Assembly (NCBI GenBank): GCA_902489185.1
Contig: CABTZC010000015.1
Span: 1-15,433 of the forward strand
Direction of reading: 5' to 3'
Length of the DNA stretch: 15,433 nucleotides
Origin: an uncultured Brevibacterium sp.
Lineage (GTDB): Bacteria; Actinomycetota; Actinomycetes; Actinomycetales; Brevibacteriaceae
A program made the translations under genes and the position numbers. Below, piece by piece: positions 6,750 to 13,922 of this stretch. The notes under the pieces were generated by a model. The model made no database searches. It was not told where the DNA came from and saw nothing but the letters and a program-made list of their open reading frames with translations. Numbering within the stretch: the first letter of the stretch is position 1; every line of letters begins with the position of its first letter.

Positions 6750-8492
6750 TTATTGAAACTTCACCAGTGGTGCGCCCGACTTCACAGCCGATCCAGCCTC
6801 CACACATACTTCACTGACAGTGGCGGTACGGGTAGCGGTAAGTGGTTGCTCCATTTTCATCGCTTCGATGACTGCCAGGCGGTCCCCTTCGTTCACGGTG
6901 TCACCCGGCTGAACGTCAACAGCGACGATGGTTCCCTGCATGGGGGCGGTGAGGTCACCTGAGTTGGCGGCGATGCGGGTGGTTTTCCGTCGCCGAGGTG
7001 GTTTCACCTTAGTCTGTTGCCCGCCGGTGGTGAGGCTTGCAGGTACTTTCACGGTGAGACGGTGGCCGTCGACCTCTACTACGACATCGGTGGTGGTGTC
7101 TTCCGGACTGGTCTCTGCTGTGAGTTCTTGCGCCGCTGAGAACGTGGGCATGAATTCGTTTTCGAGCCACAGTGTGTAAACCGAAAAGTCAGTGGTGAAC
7201 GCAGGGGTTTGCACGAGTTCGCGGTGGAGGGGGAGGAGCGTGGCGACGCCGTGAAGAACATATTCGTCTAGAGCGCGCTTTGCTCGGGCCAGAGCTTGTT
7301 CACGGTTTTCACCTGTCACGATGAGTTTGGCTAGCATGGGGTCGAAGTCGGTGCCTACCGTTGTGCCTTCTTTAACCCCGGAATCCATGCGGATACCAGG
7401 GCCTGCAGGTTCGTGAAGTTCGACAATCCGGCCGGTTGCTGGAATAAACCGGTTAGCTGGGTTTTCAGCGTTGATGCGGAACTGGAAGGCGTGGCCACGA
7501 GGAGTGGGCATGGTGGCCGGAAGGTGTTCACCGCGAGCAATTTTGAGCTGCCACGCCACCAGGTCGACCCCGGTGACTTCTTCCGTAATCGTGTGCTCAA
7601 CCTGAATGCGAGCGTTTGCTTCCATGAACGTGATGGTGCCGTCTTGGCCCAACAGGAATTCGCACGTAGCAGCTCCCATGTAGCCCACGTGGGAGAGGAT
7701 CTTTTGGGATGCTTCAACCAACACCTGGTTCTGGTCATCCGTGAGGAAAGGTGCGGGCGCTTCTTCAATGACTTTTTGGTGACGTCGTTGGAGCGTGCAG
7801 TCGCGGGTTGAGACAACGACGACATTGCCGTGTGAGTCAGCCAGGCACTGGGTTTCGATGTGACGTGGTCGGACGATCTGTTTTTCAAGAAGGCATTCGC
7901 CACGGCCAAATGCGGCAACTGCTTCACGGCTGGCTGATTCGAGGGCTGACGGAAGGTCTTCGCTGGTGGCTGCAGTGCGGAAACCTCGACCTCCACCACC
8001 GTGAACGGCTTTCACCGCTATCGGGTAGCCAATAGTGTCCGCAATGTTGAGTGCGTCTTCGATGTCTGTGACGGCTCGACCCGAGCCCGGTGTTGTGGGC
8101 GCGCCTACAGCTTCAGCAACTGCGCGAGCTCCAGCTTTGTCGCCCAGGGCCTCAAGAGCGTCTGGGTCTGGGCCGATCCATGTGAGGCCAGCTCCAGTGA
8201 CCGCGCGGGCGAATTCAGGGCTTTCAGCAAGGTAGCCGTACCCGGGGTGAATGGCTTGGGCGCCGGAACGGTGGGCAATGTCGATGAGGGCGCGCATGTC
8301 CAGATATGTTGTGGCCGCGCCTGTTCCCGGGAGCAGCCATGCGTCATCAGCAAACCGAACGAAATCGGCATTGGACTCAGCGCTGGTGTATACGGCAACC
8401 GACTGTAGTCCAAGGTCACGGCATGCACGAACGATGCGTAGTGCGATCTCACCGCGGTTAGCGATAAGAACCTTTGAAAACTGGGCGCTCAT
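6750..8492 (-). CDS. accA3: Acetyl/propionyl-CoA carboxylase alpha subunit (biotin carboxylase + BCCP)
   Basis: Carboxylates its own biotin with ATP and bicarbonate, then supplies carboxy-biotin to AccD-type carboxyltransferases to make malonyl- or methylmalonyl-CoA. The 580-residue product has the biotin carboxylase domain (about 1-450), with ANRGEIA at 11-17, the ATP-grasp glycine loop HGGGGRGF (164-171), RDCTLQRRHQK (230-240) and the active-site segment EANARIQVEH (291-300). A linker and the biotin carrier domain follow, with EAMKM at 543-547, so Lys546 is the biotinylated residue. The catalytic Glu, Asn and Arg of the active-site strand are kept although flanking residues differ from the common EVNTRLQVEHPVTEE. 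The ATG at 8492 follows GGGAG by five bases. No carboxyltransferase gene is nearby. maf lies upstream, but a separate promoter appears in the gap. Confidence 0.96.
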   Translation of the reverse strand: MSAQFSKVLIANRGEIALRIVRACRDLGLQSVAVYTSAESNADFVRFADDAWLLPGTGAATTYLDMRALIDIAHRSGAQAIHPGYGYLAESPEFARAVTGAGLTWIGPDPDALEALGDKAGARAVAEAVGAPTTPGSGRAVTDIEDALNIADTIGYPIAVKAVHGGGGRGFRTAATSEDLPSALESASREAVAAFGRGECLLEKQIVRPRHIETQCLADSHGNVVVVSTRDCTLQRRHQKVIEEAPAPFLTDDQNQVLVEASQKILSHVGYMGAATCEFLLGQDGTITFMEANARIQVEHTITEEVTGVDLVAWQLKIARGEHLPATMPTPRGHAFQFRINAENPANRFIPATGRIVELHEPAGPGIRMDSGVKEGTTVGTDFDPMLAKLIVTGENREQALARAKRALDEYVLHGVATLLPLHRELVQTPAFTTDFSVYTLWLENEFMPTFSAAQELTAETSPEDTTTDVVVEVDGHRLTVKVPASLTTGGQQTKVKPPRRRKTTRIAANSGDLTAPMQGTIVAVDVQPGDTVNEGDRLAVIEAMKMEQPLTATRTATVSEVCVEAGSAVKSGAPLVKFQ

Positions 8493-8524
8493 TCAATCTC
8501 CCGTTACGAAAATCCGACGAGGTA

Positions 8525-8553
8525 AATCTATGAGAGCTTGCTAACGTCTCCAA
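8525..8553 (-). promoter_or_regulatory. Predicted promoter of accA3
   Basis: Reading the minus strand, TTGGAG (8553-8548) is followed after exactly 17 bases by TAGATT (8530-8525), a TAnnnT-type -10. The expected start near 8518 gives a leader of about 25 bases that carries the GGGAG ribosome site. It lies inside the 85-base gap between maf and accA3, so accA3 need not depend on the maf transcript. Confidence 0.5.
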
Positions 8554-8577
8554 ATCTTTTGTAGAAATGGCACAAAA

Positions 8578-9252
8578 CTACGTCGAAGTTATTTTCCATA
8601 GGTCGGGCCAGTTGACACCCAGTTTGGTGATGAGGGTGCGTGCGAGTGGAATGCTCAGCCCAATGACATTCGTGTGATCGCCCTCAAGCGATTCAACAAA
8701 AGCTGCCCCGTATCCATCAATTGTCAAAGCGCCAGCCACATGAAACGGTTCGCCCGTCGCACAGTATGCGGCAATTTCTTCATCGCTGACGGGAGCAGTA
8801 TGAAGAACAGTGGACCCAACAGCATCGGCGTGGTCTACCAGATCCCAGCCAGTGTGCCCTGGGCGTAAAACAGCGATGTAATGCCCCGTGTGGAGGACAG
8901 CAGACCTGCCTCGCAAACGTTTCCACACCTCGGTCGTGGCCTGCGTGTCACCCGGCTTGCCCACCGATTCACCGTCTAACTCAAGGAGCGAATCACACGC
9001 GATCAGAACACACGTGTCAGCCGAACCGATGAGCTCCTCATGCGGATCTTTAGCGAGAACGTTAATGACCGCCTTGGCTTTAGTCTGGGCGAGAAGGGCA
9101 ACCTCGTCGACGACTGACTGTGGAGAAACTCGCTCAACAACAGCGTGTTCGTCGACCTGAGGGCGGAAGACTACCGGTTCAATCCCAGCATTGCGCAATA
9201 GGGACAGCCTGCTGGGTGAACTCGACGCGAGAACGGTGGCAACAGTACTCAC
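8578..9252 (-). CDS. maf: Maf-family nucleoside triphosphate pyrophosphatase
   Basis: Cytoplasmic house-cleaning enzyme that hydrolyses non-canonical or surplus nucleoside triphosphates to monophosphate and pyrophosphate. The 224-residue product shows the N-terminal substrate motif ASSSPSRLSLL (9-19), the metal-binding ACDSLLELDG (85-94, Asp87 catalytic), GKP (98-100), YCATGEPFHVAGA and the closing motif GDHTNVIGLS. All are in family order. It starts with GTG at 9252; AGGAG five bases upstream overlaps the TAG stop of the preceding SGNH gene, leaving a 2-base gap and implying translational coupling. Maf near AccA3 also occurs in M. tuberculosis (Rv3282, Rv3285). The exact nucleotide preference cannot be read from the sequence. 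Confidence 0.93.
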   Translation of the reverse strand: MSTVATVLASSSPSRLSLLRNAGIEPVVFRPQVDEHAVVERVSPQSVVDEVALLAQTKAKAVINVLAKDPHEELIGSADTCVLIACDSLLELDGESVGKPGDTQATTEVWKRLRGRSAVLHTGHYIAVLRPGHTGWDLVDHADAVGSTVLHTAPVSDEEIAAYCATGEPFHVAGALTIDGYGAAFVESLEGDHTNVIGLSIPLARTLITKLGVNWPDLWKITST

Positions 9253-9254
9253 AG

Positions 9255-10121
9255 CTACTCCTGTACATCCGGTGTGGACAAAATTTGAGCGTCAAGATCG
9301 GCTGAAATGCGCGCAAGAACTGCAGCAACGATCTGCCTGTAACCCAGGGGAGAAGGGTTGCGGCGCGAATCGGCTAGGAGCCCAACGTGTGCAGTTCCCG
9401 ACAAGACCTGGTTTAGCGAAATGGGGAGTGCGTGTGAACTCACCGCCGCGAGCCACTGCGAACCAGCCACCACTCGGGAGGAACGTCGAAGGATCGTGCG
9501 GAGTGGGCGGCGAACTCCCGGAAATAAACCCAGGTTAGGGCATGTGAGAACCACAACGCGGTACCCGCCTTCACGTTCCAAGCGGTTGAGAGCGCGACTA
9601 AAAACAGCCACACCACTTCGGGTTACGCTGGGGCGAACAAGGTCAGCTGAACCCATTGAAATAACCGCGAAACGTGGCCCTGCTGAACCCGAACGCGAGC
9701 GACGCATCCGAGAATCTGCCAACACTGCCGCAATCTGTGCGCTCATCTCTTCGCCTCGGGCTCCGGGCTGAGTGCAGGCACGCACGCGGACGCGTTGACC
9801 CAGCAAGGTGGAAAGACCTCGGCCCATAAGGACGGCTGGGGAAAGCGCCCCCGGTCCCATTTTCGCGATCCACGAATCACCAACTACTGCTAACGCGGGT
9901 AGGTCTTCGGAATGAGTGTCTAAGGGCGCCGAGGCCGTTGCCGCTTCCGTTGAGGCATGATCTGGGCCAATCGTCATGGCGATGTCTTCGGCAGGCAAGT
10001 TGAGGTCGCGTTCGAAGAGGTCGCGCATCCGATTTGATTGCATGCGCAACATCGCTACCCCCGCCCCAGCAATGAGGGGGAGTGAGAGCGATGCAACAAG
10101 AAGTTTCGTGGATGCTTTCAT
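9255..10121 (-). CDS. Membrane-anchored SGNH/GDSL-hydrolase-like protein with degenerate active site
   Basis: The 288-residue product begins with a short basic end and one hydrophobic segment (about 6-25), a signal anchor or uncleaved signal peptide, placing the rest outside the membrane. An SGNH fold is indicated by block I GDSW (81-84, Ser83 nucleophile), the block II glycine region QPGARGEE (118-125), block III SMGSAD (155-160) and block V DSRRNPSPLGY (251-261). PNLGLFPGVRRPLR (195-208) resembles a segment common in actinobacterial SGNH proteins. Block III lacks the usual Asn (GSAD for GxND), and block V has Asn255 where the catalytic His of DxxHPSxxGY is expected, so activity is doubtful. 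The start is ATG 10121 with no ribosome site but a -10-like TAGACT seven bases upstream. It is cotranscribed with maf. True function is unknown. Confidence 0.8.
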   Translation of the reverse strand: MKASTKLLVASLSLPLIAGAGVAMLRMQSNRMRDLFERDLNLPAEDIAMTIGPDHASTEAATASAPLDTHSEDLPALAVVGDSWIAKMGPGALSPAVLMGRGLSTLLGQRVRVRACTQPGARGEEMSAQIAAVLADSRMRRSRSGSAGPRFAVISMGSADLVRPSVTRSGVAVFSRALNRLEREGGYRVVVLTCPNLGLFPGVRRPLRTILRRSSRVVAGSQWLAAVSSHALPISLNQVLSGTAHVGLLADSRRNPSPLGYRQIVAAVLARISADLDAQILSTPDVQE

Positions 10122-10125
10122 CGAT

Positions 10126-10156
10126 TTGAGTCTATGGATAAAAGCGGCGGTAAGCT
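10126..10156 (+). promoter_or_regulatory. Predicted promoter of the AI-2E transporter gene
   Basis: TTGAGT (10126-10131) and TAAGCT (10151-10156) are separated by 19 bases. The -10 ends seven bases before the ATG at 10164, so the transcript would begin at or next to that ATG. The -35 shares bases with the -10 of the divergent SGNH gene. Confidence 0.35.
10129..10134 (-). promoter_or_regulatory. Predicted -10 element of the SGNH-maf operon
   Basis: On the minus strand TAGACT fits the actinobacterial TAnnnT -10 and ends seven bases before the ATG at 10121, which would give a leaderless mRNA. No good -35 is seen 16-18 bases upstream. Confidence 0.35.
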
Positions 10157-10163
10157 ATTTCAC

Positions 10164-11510
10164 ATGAACCCGAAGAGCCGTCGAAAACCCATTCTGGGTA
10201 GGTGGTTGCGCAACGTGAACAACGTGCGCCAAGCGGAACCACAACCTACGCAGGCCATCAGTTTGGATGATTTTAACGATCGCGAAATTGAGCAGGCGCG
10301 TGAAGAGAGTCAGAAGCCGCCGTACGTTGCGCCAGGTTTGAAGCTGGCAGCGGCGTGGAGCTGGCGTTTTCTTATTGTTATCGCTGCTGTAGCGGTCGCC
10401 TTCTGGGGGCTGTCCAAAGTCTCAATTCTTGTGTTGCCGTGCTTGATCGCGTTACTGCTTGCTGCTCTTATGGCACCGGTTGTGAGTTTTTTGGATCGCC
10501 ACAAGTGGCCGCACTCTCTTTCAGTGGTCACCACTTTTCTTGGTTTCCTTCTTGTGGTTCTGGGGCTGCTCGCGTTTACGGGGCAGCAGATTGTCGTAGG
10601 CTTCCCAGCTCTTGCTCACCAGGTCGTTCTGGGCGTGAACAAGCTGAACGTTTTCATCCAGAACAACCCGTTTGGTGTTGACTCCACGGTCATCACCAGT
10701 TACGTGGATGAGGTAAACAGCAAGGCGCTGGATTGGCTACAGAAATCACAGGGCAAGATTGCGTCTGGAGCGTTGGGTGCTGCGTCGAGTATTGGAAACT
10801 TTGTCACAGGCCTGTTGATCACCCTGTTTGCGTCGTTCTTCTTCCTCTTTGACGGCGGGCGCATTTTCAACTGGTTTGTACGGTTGCTACCAAAGCCAGC
10901 CCAACCTAAGTCAGTTGCCGCAGCCGTTAACGGTTGGAACTCACTCGTTCAGTATGTACGTGTTCAGGTTTTGGTTGCAGCAATTGATGCGGTTGGTATC
11001 GGTATCGGTGCCTTTGTCCTGGGAATCCCGTTGGCTTTTCCGTTGACCGTGTTGGTCTTCTTGGCGTCGTTCATCCCGTTGGTAGGTGCCGTGCTTACAG
11101 GTGTTATTGCTGTGCTCGTGGCTCTTGTCTCCAAGGGGCTGGTGACTGCCATCATTATGCTTGTTGTGGTCATCGCTGTGCAGCAATTGGAAGGAAACGT
11201 GCTGCAGCCGTTCCTCATGGGTAAAGCCGTCTCGGTTCACCCGCTGGCAGTCGTTTTGGCGGTGACCGGTGGTGGTGTCCTGTTCGGTATCCCGGGAGCC
11301 TTGTTTGCCGTTCCGTTTGTCGCCATGCTCAACACGGTGGTGCTTACGCTTAGCGGAGATGCTACGTACATGGAGAAAGCCAATGACGCATTGGCCAAAC
11401 TTCACGGAGATAGTGACGCTTTAGCGAAAGCGAAGAAAGCTACGTCAGACCACGTGGAAGCCCAAAAGGCGAAGGAAAACGCGGAGGCGTCTTCCGAGTC
11501 CAAATCCTAG
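10164..11510 (+). CDS. AI-2E family transporter (PF01594-type membrane protein)
   Basis: Polytopic inner-membrane protein of the AI-2 exporter/PerM superfamily; members export small molecules or ions, and the substrate here is unknown. From the ATG at 10164 the product has 448 residues: a basic disordered N-terminus, two or three hydrophobic helices, a soluble stretch with amphipathic helices, then a dense C-terminal membrane block containing FASFIPLVGAVLTG, the conserved QQLEGNVLQPFLMGKAVSVHP and GIPGALFAVP segments. A charged Ala/Lys/Glu tail of about 50 residues ends the protein. A longer version from ATG 10134 (458 residues) is possible, but neither start has a real ribosome site. I prefer 10164 because of the -10-like TAAGCT seven bases upstream and because 10134 lies inside the opposing promoter. 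It converges on greA. Confidence 0.9.
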   Translation: MNPKSRRKPILGRWLRNVNNVRQAEPQPTQAISLDDFNDREIEQAREESQKPPYVAPGLKLAAAWSWRFLIVIAAVAVAFWGLSKVSILVLPCLIALLLAALMAPVVSFLDRHKWPHSLSVVTTFLGFLLVVLGLLAFTGQQIVVGFPALAHQVVLGVNKLNVFIQNNPFGVDSTVITSYVDEVNSKALDWLQKSQGKIASGALGAASSIGNFVTGLLITLFASFFFLFDGGRIFNWFVRLLPKPAQPKSVAAAVNGWNSLVQYVRVQVLVAAIDAVGIGIGAFVLGIPLAFPLTVLVFLASFIPLVGAVLTGVIAVLVALVSKGLVTAIIMLVVVIAVQQLEGNVLQPFLMGKAVSVHPLAVVLAVTGGGVLFGIPGALFAVPFVAMLNTVVLTLSGDATYMEKANDALAKLHGDSDALAKAKKATSDHVEAQKAKENAEASSESKS

Positions 11511-11516
11511 GTTCGG

Positions 11517-11566
11517 TGAAAGAGCAAAGCCGTGGAGCCAATAGGCTCCACGGCTTTGCTCTTTCA
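11517..11566. terminator. Bidirectional terminator hairpin between the AI-2E gene and greA
   Basis: Perfect 23-bp inverted repeat, arms 11517-11539 and 11544-11566, with loop AATA. It starts six bases after the transporter stop and ends six bases from the greA stop. The core GCCGTGGAGCC is GC-rich. The outer stem gives a TTTGCTCTTTCA run on the + strand and, by symmetry, the same on the - strand, so it can terminate either transcript. Confidence 0.9.
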
Positions 11567-11572
11567 GACGAG

Positions 11573-12064
11573 TCAGTATGCTTTTGCCGACTCGATGGTT
11601 ACTTCGATCATGCGACCGTTGGGAGCTTCATACTCCACTTTGTCGCCCACCTTTTTACCGTTCACGGCCGTACCCAATGGGGACTTCTCAGAAAAGACGT
11701 CAACGTGGTCTTCTTCTGAAATGATTTCGCGTGAACCCAAGAGGAACTCGATTGTGCGGCGTCCCATTTTGAGCGTGACGAGTTTTCCGGGAGTGACAGT
11801 GGACTCATCGCCGTCCGGTTCACTCACATTTGCGTTCTGAAGCAGGTGCTCGAGTTCGCGAATGCGTGCCTCAAGCTTCCCTTGCTCTTCACGTGCTGCG
11901 TGGTAGCCACCATTTTCTTTCAGATCGCCTTCGTCACGAGCAGCTTCGATGCGCTCAGCAATTTCCGTGCGACCGGGCCCCGACAGATGCTTGAGCTCAT
12001 TGGAGAGACGTTCAAACGCTTGGGGTGTGAGCCACGTCTGGTCTGCGGTGTTTTCCGCGGTCAT
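11573..12064 (-). CDS. greA: Transcription elongation factor GreA
   Basis: Binds the secondary channel of RNA polymerase and stimulates cleavage of backtracked transcripts. The 163-residue product has the N-terminal coiled coil with the catalytic acidic tip and signature EAARDEGDLKENGGYHAARE (about 41-60), then the FKBP-like C-terminal domain with PLGTAVNGKKVGD. The length is typical. The ATG at 12064 has AGAAAGG about seven bases upstream. The neighbouring DUF4307 and mca genes match the M. tuberculosis order Rv1080c-Rv1081c-Rv1082. A strong hairpin separates it from the upstream DUF4307 gene, so greA probably has its own promoter in 12065-12118; I could not define it. Confidence 0.96.
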   Translation of the reverse strand: MTAENTADQTWLTPQAFERLSNELKHLSGPGRTEIAERIEAARDEGDLKENGGYHAAREEQGKLEARIRELEHLLQNANVSEPDGDESTVTPGKLVTLKMGRRTIEFLLGSREIISEEDHVDVFSEKSPLGTAVNGKKVGDKVEYEAPNGRMIEVTIESAKAY

Positions 12065-12104
12065 AATTGTGCCTTTCTATGCTGCGCCAATGGTCGTTTG
12101 GCTA

Positions 12105-12152
12105 GCTGGAACAAAACATATCCCGGGTCCCTCTAGAAGGAACTCGGGATAC
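12105..12152 (-). terminator. Rho-independent terminator downstream of the DUF4307 gene
   Basis: Outer arms TATCCCG (12119-12125) and CGGGATA (12145-12151) continue inward as a mostly paired stem with a G-U pair and one mismatch around CTAGA. Read on the minus strand the stem is followed by TGTTTTGTT, a U-rich tail. It therefore ends the DUF4307 transcript before greA. Confidence 0.75.
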
Positions 12153-12166
12153 ATTAAACCGCTATT

Positions 12167-12568
12167 CTATCCCACATAGACGCAAGATTCCACGTTCCCT
12201 TGTGCCCCTTTTTGTGTCGTTCGGACATCAACGCGGTCATGGTGCACGGATGAGGAGTTCGCGTCAGCGTCAGCTGGGATAGTGATTTCTTTGTAGCCCA
12301 CAACTGCTTCGTACTGGTTCTTAATAATGGCCGCACATCGAATGTCTCGGTGGACGTCTGGGACAATCGAAAAAGTTAAGGATGCGTTACCGGCGTCGTG
12401 CGCTGTGAAGTTTGATGTTTGAGGTGCGTGCGGATGTGTGCGTGGTTTAAACGCAAGAAATGCTGCTCCGGCTATGAGGATGACGACGACAACGGCCAGT
12501 GCAACCAGGAGCGGGTTTTTCTTATTGCCCGTCGTTGTGCGACCGTAGCGAGAGTCAAGTGATTCCAT
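12167..12568 (-). CDS. DUF4307 single-pass membrane protein
   Basis: The 133-residue product has a short hydrophilic, basic N-terminus, one membrane helix (about residues 20-41, rich in Val, Leu, Ala) and an extracytoplasmic domain of about 90 residues containing two cysteines (CAAII and the near-terminal SCVYVG) that could form a disulfide. The layout and position between greA and mca match the actinobacterial DUF4307 family (Rv1081c of M. tuberculosis), for which I know no assigned function. The ATG at 12568 is followed by ESLDSRYGR, a typical start, but the ribosome site is weak. It is divergent from mca over 77 bases and followed by a clear terminator. Confidence 0.85.
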   Translation of the reverse strand: MESLDSRYGRTTTGNKKNPLLVALAVVVVILIAGAAFLAFKPRTHPHAPQTSNFTAHDAGNASLTFSIVPDVHRDIRCAAIIKNQYEAVVGYKEITIPADADANSSSVHHDRVDVRTTQKGAQGNVESCVYVG

Positions 12569-12604
12569 GGGGGCTTTCGTAAACGCGAGGTAAAACGACT
12601 AATC

Positions 12605-12610
12605 TATGAT
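12605..12610 (+). promoter_or_regulatory. Possible -10 element of mca
   Basis: TATGAT, one mismatch from TATAAT, would start transcription near 12617 and give a 29-base leader that includes the AAGGGG ribosome site of mca. No convincing -35 is seen. A second AT-rich candidate, TATAGA, lies at 12625-12630 but would start inside the ribosome site. Confidence 0.35.
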
Positions 12611-12645
12611 AGTTGCTCTCATCATATAGATCACTAAGGGGATAC

Positions 12646-13602
12646 ATGTATTCGGCCCTTCGGTTGCTTGCAGTTCACGCGCACCCAGATGACGAATCGT
12701 CAAAAGGCGCGGCTACAACAGCTATGTACACCTCACTGGGCGCCCGCGTGCTGATTGCAACAATGACTGGGGGAGAAGCCGGGGACATTCTCAACCCTGC
12801 CTTAGCTGACTCACCGGCAGCAGAACGTGACATCGCGGAACTTCGTCGTCGCGAAATGGCCACTGCAGCATCCATTCTCGGTGCCGAACACCAGTGGGTA
12901 GGATTTGTCGACTCTGGGCTTCCTGACGGCGACTTTGAAACGAATGTGCCTCACGGGTGCTTCTACCGCGTGCCGGCCCATGTTGCTGCGCGTCCCTTGG
13001 TCAACATTATTCGACGGTTTAAACCGCACGTCATCACCACGTATGACGAACTTGGCGGATACCCACACCCGGACCATATTCATACGCACACCGTGACGAT
13101 GGAAGCGGTTCGGTCGGCTGCGGATCAAACGGAACATGCTGAACTTGGCGAACCGTGGAGTGTGCAAAAGGTGTATTACAACCAGGACCTGTCTCCAGCA
13201 AAGTGGATGCGGGTCCACGCCTTGTTGGAAGAAAAGGGGCTCGAGTCGCCGTTGGACGGCATGGTCAAGAAGTACAAGGAACGCCCTAGCAGGGAAACCT
13301 GGCTCACTGCTCGCATCGAATCACAAGAATTCATGGACACAGCGCGTCGGGCGCTTTTGGCCCACGCAACTCAGATTGACCCCAACGGGGGCTTCTTCTC
13401 TGATATCCGCAAACTCGCCTCGGAATACTGGCCCACAGAAGAATTTGAACTCGCAATCGACAACACTGGTCGTAGCCTTGACCCCCGTACCGACTTCGCC
13501 GAAAGCGATCTCTTCGCAGGAGTCACCCTAGAAGACGGCACAGTTATTGGCGAAGACGAACTGAAACACGCGTGTGCTAAACGTTCAGGAGAGCAGCCAT
13601 GA
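12646..13602 (+). CDS. mca: Mycothiol S-conjugate amidase
   Basis: Zinc amidase that cleaves mycothiol S-conjugates of electrophiles, antibiotics and toxins to a mercapturic acid, which is exported, and GlcN-Ins, which is recycled. The 318-residue product belongs to the LmbE/PIG-L fold: HAHPDDE (11-17) supplies His13, Asp16 and the catalytic Asp15, and GGYPHPDHIHTH supplies the third zinc ligand, His144. The length and C-terminal region favour Mca over the deacetylase MshB, as does the location next to DUF4307 and greA (Rv1082 order). I chose ATG 12646, where AAGGGG lies four to five bases upstream, over an upstream in-frame TTG at 12613. The stop overlaps the next start as ATGA. The end is about 30 residues longer than the M. 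tuberculosis protein. It implies that the host makes mycothiol. Confidence 0.94.
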   Translation: MYSALRLLAVHAHPDDESSKGAATTAMYTSLGARVLIATMTGGEAGDILNPALADSPAAERDIAELRRREMATAASILGAEHQWVGFVDSGLPDGDFETNVPHGCFYRVPAHVAARPLVNIIRRFKPHVITTYDELGGYPHPDHIHTHTVTMEAVRSAADQTEHAELGEPWSVQKVYYNQDLSPAKWMRVHALLEEKGLESPLDGMVKKYKERPSRETWLTARIESQEFMDTARRALLAHATQIDPNGGFFSDIRKLASEYWPTEEFELAIDNTGRSLDPRTDFAESDLFAGVTLEDGTVIGEDELKHACAKRSGEQP

Positions 13603-13892
13603 CAATGACCACTTTTGCTGTGTGGGCAGCGACAGCTCCACCTTCACAGGCACCCATCCCAGACGAAGAGCTCGTAACACCTGGGACTATCGGTTTCTTG
13701 GTCACGCTTGCAGTTGTCGTCGCAGGGATCGTGCTGGCCAACCTCGCGGCTCGCAAAGTGAGAAAGCTCCGCGCACGTGACGGCGCGGTTGAATCCAACG
13801 CTTTGCCGGTGCGCGTAGACCCTCGTCAATCGCGGGAAGAAGCCGAAGCGATCTTGAAGCAAAAACAGCACAACCAGAAGGACGAATCCTAG
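13599..13892 (+). CDS. Small single-pass membrane protein coupled to mca
   Basis: A 97-residue product with a short N-terminus, one strongly hydrophobic helix (about residues 30-51) and a charged cytoplasmic tail rich in Arg, Lys, Glu and Gln that looks helical (REEAEAILKQKQ). No catalytic motif is visible. The ATG overlaps the mca stop (ATGA) and AGGAG lies a few bases upstream inside mca, so the two are translationally coupled. The position matches Rv1083 of M. tuberculosis, also a small protein of unknown function after mca. A membrane partner for Mca or for conjugate export is an inference from context only. Confidence 0.8.
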   Translation: MTMTTFAVWAATAPPSQAPIPDEELVTPGTIGFLVTLAVVVAGIVLANLAARKVRKLRARDGAVESNALPVRVDPRQSREEAEAILKQKQHNQKDES

Positions 13893-13899
13893 CCAGGAA

Positions 13900-13915
13900 C
13901 GACCTCGGCGGTCTT
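13900..13915 (+). terminator. Weak hairpin after the mca operon
   Basis: GACC (13901-13904) and GGTC (13910-13913) flank TCGGC and run into TTT. The stem is only four base pairs. It sits in the 30-base gap between the convergent small membrane protein gene and the hemolysin III gene. Confidence 0.25.
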
Positions 13916-13922
13916 TGCGCCC

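Noticed and set aside
10941..11405. A 154-codon antisense frame in the transporter gene, rich in His, Gln, Asn and Asp
   Set aside because: The composition is what the reverse complement of hydrophobic codons gives; no independent start signal is present.
12613..12645. Upstream TTG start for mca
   Set aside because: It has no ribosome site and would add residues not found before the LLAVHAHPDDE region in the family.
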